The notes beneath the pieces were generated by a model. It was not told the origin of the DNA and did no database searches. It was given only the letters and a program-made list of their open reading frames with translations. Position numbers and translations under genes: made by a program. Shown one piece after another: positions 1 to 5,738 of a stretch of 5,738 nt of DNA; position 1 is the stretch's first letter, and every line of letters begins with the position of its first letter. The stretch lies in assembly GCA_937959095.1 (NCBI GenBank), contig CALGLY010000172.1, positions 1 to 5,738 on the forward strand, read 5' to 3'. This DNA comes from an uncultured Saprospiraceae bacterium (GTDB lineage Bacteria; Bacteroidota; Bacteroidia; Chitinophagales; Saprospiraceae).

Positions 1-45
1 AATCATTGTAATTCCTTCCCTTTTTCAAGAGCATTCGAATAAAAT

Positions 46-73
46 TGTCAATTTTCCATTGTCAATTATCAAT
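46..73. repeat. Degenerate heptamer tandem repeat after the oxidoreductase gene
   Basis: Read on the minus strand, four consecutive 7-base units follow the oxidoreductase stop codon: attgata (73-67), attgaca (66-60), atggaaa (59-53) and attgaca (52-46). A fifth, slightly out-of-phase copy (ttgataa, 80-74) overlaps the stop codon itself. On the plus strand this appears as the exact 10-base direct repeat attgtcaatt at 44-53 and 58-67. Short AT-rich tandem repeats of the ATTGACA/ATTGATA type are, in my general recollection, scattered between genes in several bacterial genomes. No function is evident, and there is no GC-rich stem that would make it a classical terminator. Its extent beyond the left edge cannot be judged. 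Confidence 0.6.
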
Positions 74-76
74 TTA

Positions 77-1652
<1,576 letters not shown>

Positions 1653-2297
1653 CTACTGCTCCCTATTTATTACTTTTGTATAGAAACGTTTATCTTTTTG
1701 TTCGTGTCTTTGAATATAATCATTAAAAATTAATTCTTGCTTTGGAGCAGACAATTGGATGTTATCCGTGTAAAAACCTTTTACGGAACGTTGCCGAAAA
1801 GCCTCATATAAAGCAACGGCACAAGCTACGGAAATATTCAAACTTTCTACCATACCAACTTGAGGAATAATAAAATTTCCATCAGAAAAGGCAGCCGTTT
1901 CAGGGGTTAGTCCGATCCGTTCATTGCCAAATAGAAAAGCGATAGAGCCAGTAAGGTCGAGTTCGTAAAGCGATTTTGAACTTTCAGTTAACATAGTACT
2001 GTATACTTGTTCATAATTCTGCTTTACATGCTCAAAACAAGCTGCGGCATCGGTATAATAATGCACATCTACCCAGCGTCTAGCACCTGATGAAGTTCGC
2101 TTTCCTAGCTTTAGATTTTTTTGTTTTAAGTCTTCTTCGGTTTGTAGAATAAAGAGTTCATTGATGCCGATAGAATCACAAGAGCGTAAGACTGCACCAA
2201 GATTATGTAAATCATAAACGTTTTCTAAAATCACAGTGATATTTAGTTGTCGTCGTTTTGCAACTTGCTTAAATTTTTCTAATCGTCTCTCCTTCAT
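1653..2297 (-). CDS. trmH: TrmH-type tRNA (guanosine-2'-O-)-methyltransferase, SPOUT family
   Basis: The 214-residue product shows the three SpoU/TrmH motifs in order. Motif 1 is HNLGAVLRSCDSIG (31-44), with the conserved Asn32 and presumed catalytic Arg38. Motif 2 is FLFGNERIGL (121-130). Motif 3 is the trefoil-knot segment IPQVGMVESLNISVACAVALYEA (about 144-166), with Ser152, Asn154 and Ser156. The family transfers methyl from S-adenosylmethionine to a ribose 2'-OH; TrmH itself makes Gm18 in the tRNA D-loop. I prefer TrmH over RlmB because there is no N-terminal L30e-like domain. I prefer it over TrmL because the charged N-terminal helix and the C-terminal extension after YEAFRQR resemble E. 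coli TrmH. The exact target guanosine is inferred from family similarity. The ATG shares four bases (ATGA) with the stop codon of the DUF3293 gene, which suggests translational coupling. The stop codon is TAG. Confidence 0.9.
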   Translation of the reverse strand: MKERRLEKFKQVAKRRQLNITVILENVYDLHNLGAVLRSCDSIGINELFILQTEEDLKQKNLKLGKRTSSGARRWVDVHYYTDAAACFEHVKQNYEQVYSTMLTESSKSLYELDLTGSIAFLFGNERIGLTPETAAFSDGNFIIPQVGMVESLNISVACAVALYEAFRQRSVKGFYTDNIQLSAPKQELIFNDYIQRHEQKDKRFYTKVINREQ

Positions 2298-2728
2298 ATC
2301 TTGTTGCTCGTGTCTTGAGTTTCTTCAAGAATTATTAAACGTGCATTTCCACCTTTTTCGCCTACTAGAATTGCATTTTGTTGAAATTTTTTTCCCAATA
2401 GCTTCGCTTCTTGCAGGCTAATACCCAATATTAAAAAGCTTTCTTCTTCCCAATTTTCTTGTTGCGCTATTCCTTTACCCTTGAAGTAAGGTTGCTCTAT
2501 TAGGTGTTTTTCTAATTCTTTATTTCTTTCTTGATTGGAGCTTAGATTACATAATTCCGATAGCGGATTCCAAGCAGTCAAATAGGCCCAAGTATCGGTG
2601 GTATATTGCGTTAGTAGTTTATCTAATTTCGGATGTGATTTCCCTATTTCAATTCTTAAAAGGATCTGGGGACTGACCTTAGCAGTGTAGGACGTTGCTA
2701 AGTATGCCTGCTTTAATTGATGATTCAT
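2294..2728 (-). CDS. DUF3293 domain protein
   Basis: This 144-residue protein fits the DUF3293 family over its whole length, from memory of the family pattern. It opens with a YLATSYTA segment (9-16), followed by an RIEIGKSHPKLDKLL stretch (25-39). Next come the TAWNP motif (51-55), a Asn-x-x-Arg-Asn region (65-69), W93 with the acidic EEES (95-98) and LGIS (101-104). The C-terminal FQQNAILVGEKGG (115-127) completes the pattern. The family has no established biochemical role that I know of. The protein is soluble with no signal peptide and no catalytic motif I can name. Its TGA stop overlaps the trmH ATG by four bases, so the two are very likely co-transcribed, and a link to tRNA or nucleotide metabolism is possible but only inferred. 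The ATG at 2728 is chosen because the conserved family start lies within ten residues of it. Confidence 0.82.
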   Translation of the reverse strand: MNHQLKQAYLATSYTAKVSPQILLRIEIGKSHPKLDKLLTQYTTDTWAYLTAWNPLSELCNLSSNQERNKELEKHLIEQPYFKGKGIAQQENWEEESFLILGISLQEAKLLGKKFQQNAILVGEKGGNARLIILEETQDTSNKI

Positions 2729-2761
2729 TTTGGGTAAGCATTGAGTATACTGTTCAGTGAT

Positions 2762-2856
2762 TTTTAAATAGAAGGCAAAGGCGCAGATCTATCTGATGGC
2801 AGAGAGAGAAATTATAAAATACTCTGCGTCTTCGCGCCTTTGCGTTCTATTTAAAA
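2762..2856. repeat. 95-base imperfect palindrome with octamer-periodic arm
   Basis: The arms 2762-2784 and 2834-2856 are complementary at 22 of 23 positions, the one mismatch being G2774 against G2844. They enclose 49 bases that contain a further 6-bp pair (gcagag at 2799-2804, ctctgc at 2822-2827). The right side has an 8-base rhythm: tctgcgtc (2823-2830), ttcgcgcc (2831-2838), tttgcgtt (2839-2846). The right arm ends one base from the lipoprotein stop codon, so the RNA from that gene would fold into a long hairpin at once after translation ends. A role as 3'-end stabiliser, transcription terminator or dispersed REP/MITE-like repeat would each fit. The outer stem is AT-rich with no clean U-tract after a GC stem, so it is not a textbook terminator. 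I found no convincing target-site duplication. Confidence 0.75.
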
Positions 2857-2857
2857 T

Positions 2858-4003
2858 TTATAGCAACTTTTGAATAGCCGCTTCCAATCCACCTGATAAA
2901 GGATTTACACCTACTTGTGCAATTTTACCATCTTTATCAATTAGGAAAGTTTTAGGAATGGAACGTACGCCGTATTCTCCAGCAGCAGCAGATTCCCATT
3001 TTTGCAAATCACTTACATGATATTCCCATCTAAGATCATCTTTCTTGATAGCATCAACCCAACGCTTTTTTTGACGATCCATTTGTGCATCCAATTGGCC
3101 AGCAGGAAAGCGTGCTTTTGTACGGGAGTCGAGTCCATCCAAAGAAACACTAAATACCGTAAAGCCTTTGCTTTTGTATTTATCATAAGCCTGAACTACT
3201 TTTGGATTTGCACGGCGACATGGACCACACCAGCTTGCCCAAAAATCAAGTAATACCACTTGTCCTTTCAAATCAGAAAGTGCATATTCTTTTCCATCAG
3301 GACTTTTCAGGCGAATATCTGGAGCAGGCGCACCTACTTTTATTTTCTGTAGTGCTTGTTGCTTTGCATATTCCTGTTCTAGTTGCCCTACGAAAGCTTC
3401 GTAATTCTTAGCGGCATCCGCATTTGGATAGGCTGCATTTAATTTATCTAGCGCTTTTTTATGCGTATCTAAGTATTCACCTCTTGGCCCGATAGCACTC
3501 AAACCTGCCAACATAGCTGCATATGGGCTTGTGGTAGTATCTATGAAAGATGTAACATCCTTCACCTTATACTGACGAGTAGCTACTCCTTTCATTAAAT
3601 TATTGAAAGAACTTGTGCCAGCAGAGCCTGTAACCTGATAATCAAACTTACTTAAGTTGTTTACATTACCAGTATAGTTTATCTGCTTTTCAGATCCATC
3701 TAGAATAAGATTTGCTTTTTGAGCACCTATCCGTAGTCGATAAATACCTCCATCTAGTCCTTCTGGAAAATTGAAAGAAAAACTTCCTTTTGCATCTGCC
3801 TCTACTTTTTCTAGTACTGAACTGGCTTGTTGTCCGACTCCTGTTCTATCTAGAAAAACTTGCATATTTTCTGCACCTGTCATTTGCCCACTAATAGTAG
3901 TACCTGGTGCTGAAGCAACGCCTCCTTCTCCTCCTCCAGACGCACAACTCCATAGTCCTGCAGCTGCGAAAGCTATAAATAAGAGAGAGCATAGATTTCT
4001 CAT
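2858..4003 (-). CDS. TlpA-like thiol-disulfide oxidoreductase lipoprotein with DUF4369-like N-terminus
   Basis: The 381-residue product begins with a type II signal peptide: a short positive start, a hydrophobic core (6-17) and the lipobox LWSC with acylated Cys20. The Gly/Ser-rich linker (21-32) is not the acidic surface-export tail known from some Bacteroidota lipoproteins, so a periplasm-facing membrane anchor is more likely. Residues about 35-135 form a beta-rich region like the DUF4369 domain, followed by a helical stretch with Lys, Gln and Ala (about 140-220). The thioredoxin-like domain (about 222-381) has GAPAPDIRL at 224-232, the redox motif WCGPC (Cys259, Cys262) and the cis-proline in SIPKTFLID (Pro350). 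Such proteins reduce disulfides in exported proteins or cytochrome c precursors; the partner here is unknown. An extra charged segment (about 289-312) lies between the CXXC half and the cis-Pro half. The ATG at 4003 gives a complete signal peptide; GAGG lies only two bases before it, too close for a normal ribosome-binding site. Confidence 0.92.
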   Translation of the reverse strand: MRNLCSLLFIAFAAAGLWSCASGGGEGGVASAPGTTISGQMTGAENMQVFLDRTGVGQQASSVLEKVEADAKGSFSFNFPEGLDGGIYRLRIGAQKANLILDGSEKQINYTGNVNNLSKFDYQVTGSAGTSSFNNLMKGVATRQYKVKDVTSFIDTTTSPYAAMLAGLSAIGPRGEYLDTHKKALDKLNAAYPNADAAKNYEAFVGQLEQEYAKQQALQKIKVGAPAPDIRLKSPDGKEYALSDLKGQVVLLDFWASWCGPCRRANPKVVQAYDKYKSKGFTVFSVSLDGLDSRTKARFPAGQLDAQMDRQKKRWVDAIKKDDLRWEYHVSDLQKWESAAAGEYGVRSIPKTFLIDKDGKIAQVGVNPLSGGLEAAIQKLL

Positions 4004-4124
4004 GTCCTCGATTTTTTTTGTTTAAAATTTATAAATATGAATCAGTATTTTTTCGAGTAGTTTAATATAGAACGGCGTTTTCAGTCTTTTCTATACATAA
4101 ACTCTTCAACGAAAATACTATAGA
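4004..4124 (-). promoter_or_regulatory. Intergenic region expected to hold the lipoprotein promoter
   Basis: These 121 bases separate the purL stop codon from the lipoprotein ATG and are strongly AT-rich, especially the last 45 bases before the ATG, which include an A8 run. The spacing suggests that the lipoprotein gene has its own promoter, but no -33/-7 pair close to the Bacteroidota consensus stands out, so no exact site is given. One perfect 7-bp inverted repeat (tatagaa 4066-4072, ttctata 4089-4095, loop of 16) is present but lacks a following T-run on the minus strand. Confidence 0.3.
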
Positions 4125-5738
4125 TTACTCTTCCATTTTTCTACTGATGACGGTTTCATAAAGGAGTTTCCAATCTTCTAATGCTCCAAAACTCTCTTCA
4201 TCAATCCGTATTTCATTTGCAGTTACTTCGCCAAGACTGCTAAAGGCTACATTATTCGTGTTTAAGTGGTGGATAAGTTCATCTTCTTGAGTAGGCGTGA
4301 CAGAAACCACAACTCTACTTTGACTTTCCCCGAATAAATAAGCATCCTTTCGGAAATTATTATCCGTATCAACAGAAAAACCTAACTGCTTAGGCATTGC
4401 CGATTCCATTAAGGTAACGAATAAGCCCCCTTCTGATATATCATGCACGGATTGTACCAATCCTTGGCGAATCATTTTTTTGATATTCTGTTGAAGGGTA
4501 TATTCTTCATCTATATCAAATTTTGGTACAGGGGAATATTTCACCTCATGTACTCGCTTAAGATATTCAGAACAACCTAGATCATTGGTTGGAATACCGA
4601 TCATATAAATAAGGTCGCCTTCTTCCTTGAAGTCGAGCGTCATGCGCTTTTTGTAATGTTGCAACAAACCAAGCATCCCTATAGTTGGAGTGGGGAAGAC
4701 GGGTTCTGTACTATCTTTTAGCACTGTTTGGTTATAGAAACTTACATTTCCACCAGTTACAGGTGTATGGAAGCGTCTACACGCATCACCCATGCCTTTT
4801 ATAGCTTCTGTAAATTGCCAATAAACCTCTGGATCATAAGGATTTCCAAAGTTCAAACAATTAGTGATAGCTAGTGGTTCGCCACCTGAGCATACAATAT
4901 TTCGTGCTGCTTCTGCTACTGCTATCATTGCTCCCACATAAGGACTCGCATGCACATAGCGCGAATTACAATCGGTAGTGACTACAAGGGCTTTGTCTGT
5001 GCCTTTTACTCGTACTAATGCTGCATCCGAAGGGGCATTAGTTCCCATCGAATTGGTACGCACCATCGAGTCATATTGCTCATAAATCCATCGCTTCGAT
5101 ACGATATTAGGCGAACTAAAGACTTGCTTAGCCGCTGCCTTATAATCCCTTGGTCGCTTGATGCGATTGATATCAAATTTATTTATTTTTTTTAGATAAG
5201 TCGGTTTTTTCGATTCGCGCGTGTACACAGGTGCGCCACCGCCTAACACGAGTGGTTGGGCAGGCACATCAGCTACCAACTCTCCATTTTGGAAGAATTG
5301 AAGCTGTCCAGTATCCGTTACTTCACCTATTTCTTCACATTCCAAATCCCACTTATCGAAAATATCAAATAAGACTTGTTCTTCCCCTTTTTTTGCTACA
5401 ATCAGCATGCGCTCTTGACTTTCTGATAGTAGAATTTCAAAGGGTTTCATATTTCCTTGGCGCGTTGGTACTTTATCCAAATCTATTCGCATACCAGTGC
5501 CACTCTTTGCACTCATTTCGGAAGTGGAACAGGTGATTCCAGCCGCGCCCATATCTTGCATTCCTACGATCACACCTGTTTGGATAGCCTCTAGAGAAGC
5601 TTCCAATAGTAATTTTTCTTGGAAAGGATCGCCTACTTGTACGGCAGGCAAATCTTCTTTGGAGTCTTCTGTCAAATCTGCTGATGCAAAAGTTGCGCCA
5701 TGTATACCATCCTTGCCTGTTGCTGAACCGACGATTAG
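4125..5738 (-). CDS. purL: Phosphoribosylformylglycinamidine synthase subunit PurL (5' end outside window)
   Basis: PurL catalyses the ATP-dependent conversion of FGAR to FGAM in de novo purine synthesis, using ammonia delivered by the PurQ glutaminase with PurS as bridge. The frame stays open to the right edge, giving 537 visible residues of an expected total of about 740. The first visible residues, VGSATGKDGIHGATFAS, are an internal PurL motif, so no start codon lies in the window; a TTG at 5675 is simply a leucine codon. Further motifs, in visible numbering, are QVGDPFQEK (34-42), GMQDMGAAGITCSTSEM (59-75), YDSMVRTNSM (222-231), ITNCLNFGNP (291-300), VTGGNVS (327-333), PTPTIGMLG (349-357), VHDISEGGL (431-439) and LFGESQSRVVVSV (468-480). 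The protein stops after this second synthetase lobe with no glutaminase domain. It is therefore the small type, and purQ and purS should be elsewhere in the genome. Confidence 0.96.
   Translation of the reverse strand, partial: LIVGSATGKDGIHGATFASADLTEDSKEDLPAVQVGDPFQEKLLLEASLEAIQTGVIVGMQDMGAAGITCSTSEMSAKSGTGMRIDLDKVPTRQGNMKPFEILLSESQERMLIVAKKGEEQVLFDIFDKWDLECEEIGEVTDTGQLQFFQNGELVADVPAQPLVLGGGAPVYTRESKKPTYLKKINKFDINRIKRPRDYKAAAKQVFSSPNIVSKRWIYEQYDSMVRTNSMGTNAPSDAALVRVKGTDKALVVTTDCNSRYVHASPYVGAMIAVAEAARNIVCSGGEPLAITNCLNFGNPYDPEVYWQFTEAIKGMGDACRRFHTPVTGGNVSFYNQTVLKDSTEPVFPTPTIGMLGLLQHYKKRMTLDFKEEGDLIYMIGIPTNDLGCSEYLKRVHEVKYSPVPKFDIDEEYTLQQNIKKMIRQGLVQSVHDISEGGLFVTLMESAMPKQLGFSVDTDNNFRKDAYLFGESQSRVVVSVTPTQEDELIHHLNTNNVAFSSLGEVTANEIRIDEESFGALEDWKLLYETVISRKMEE

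Noticed and set aside
2..34. Possible start of another minus-strand gene (ATG at 34-32, open to the left edge), or alternatively the tail of a plus-strand gene ending with TAA at 40-42
   Set aside because: Only 11 to 14 codons are visible in either case, with no recognisable motif, so neither can be supported.
4066..4095. 7-bp inverted repeat after purL as an intrinsic terminator
   Set aside because: The stem is short and AT-rich, the loop is 16 bases, and no T-run follows on the transcribed strand.
5231..5536. Plus-strand open frame of 101 codons opposite purL
   Set aside because: It lies wholly antisense to a strongly conserved PurL region and its translation resembles no protein family; the same reasoning removes the other plus-strand frames opposite genes (696-905, 2236-2421, 3002-3253, 3202-3411, 3771-4025).
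5673..5675. TTG at 5675 as the start of purL
   Set aside because: The frame continues upstream to the window edge and encodes the conserved TGKDGIHGATFAS motif, so the codon is an internal leucine.

Overview
This window looks like an ordinary chromosomal stretch from a member of the Bacteroidota, probably a lineage outside Bacteroidales and Flavobacteriales (Chitinophagia, Saprospiria or Cytophagia-like). Four things point that way. The DNA is AT-rich. The start codons lack convincing Shine-Dalgarno sequences. One gene encodes a lipoprotein with a DUF4369-like N-terminus and a TlpA-type thioredoxin domain, an architecture typical of the phylum. The PurL is the short, glutaminase-free type rather than the roughly 1,200-residue fused enzyme of many Bacteroidales and Flavobacteriales. 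The lineage is an inference from protein style only.

All five recognisable genes lie on the minus strand, so transcription runs from right to left. From the right edge they are: the 3' part of purL (5738 to 4125, cut by the window edge); a secreted lipoprotein thiol-disulfide oxidoreductase (4003 to 2858); a DUF3293 protein (2728 to 2294); a TrmH-type tRNA ribose methyltransferase (2297 to 1653) whose start codon overlaps the DUF3293 stop codon; and a FAD-dependent amine-oxidase-like oxidoreductase (1360 to 77). Only the DUF3293-trmH pair shows operon-like coupling. The other junctions are gaps of 121 to 292 bases, and three intergenic regions carry repeats or hairpins.

The genes do not form one pathway: purine synthesis, envelope redox, tRNA modification and an unassigned flavoenzyme are simply neighbours. 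I see no mobile element gene, CRISPR array, RNA gene, toxin-antitoxin pair or defence system, and no convincing new biological system. The non-coding signals most worth a second look are a 95-base near-perfect inverted repeat with an 8-base internal periodicity just after the lipoprotein stop codon (2762-2856), a perfect 13-bp inverted repeat upstream of the oxidoreductase (1415-1466), and a heptameric tandem repeat just past the oxidoreductase stop codon (46-73). The coupled DUF3293-trmH pair is the best lead for a function not yet assigned.
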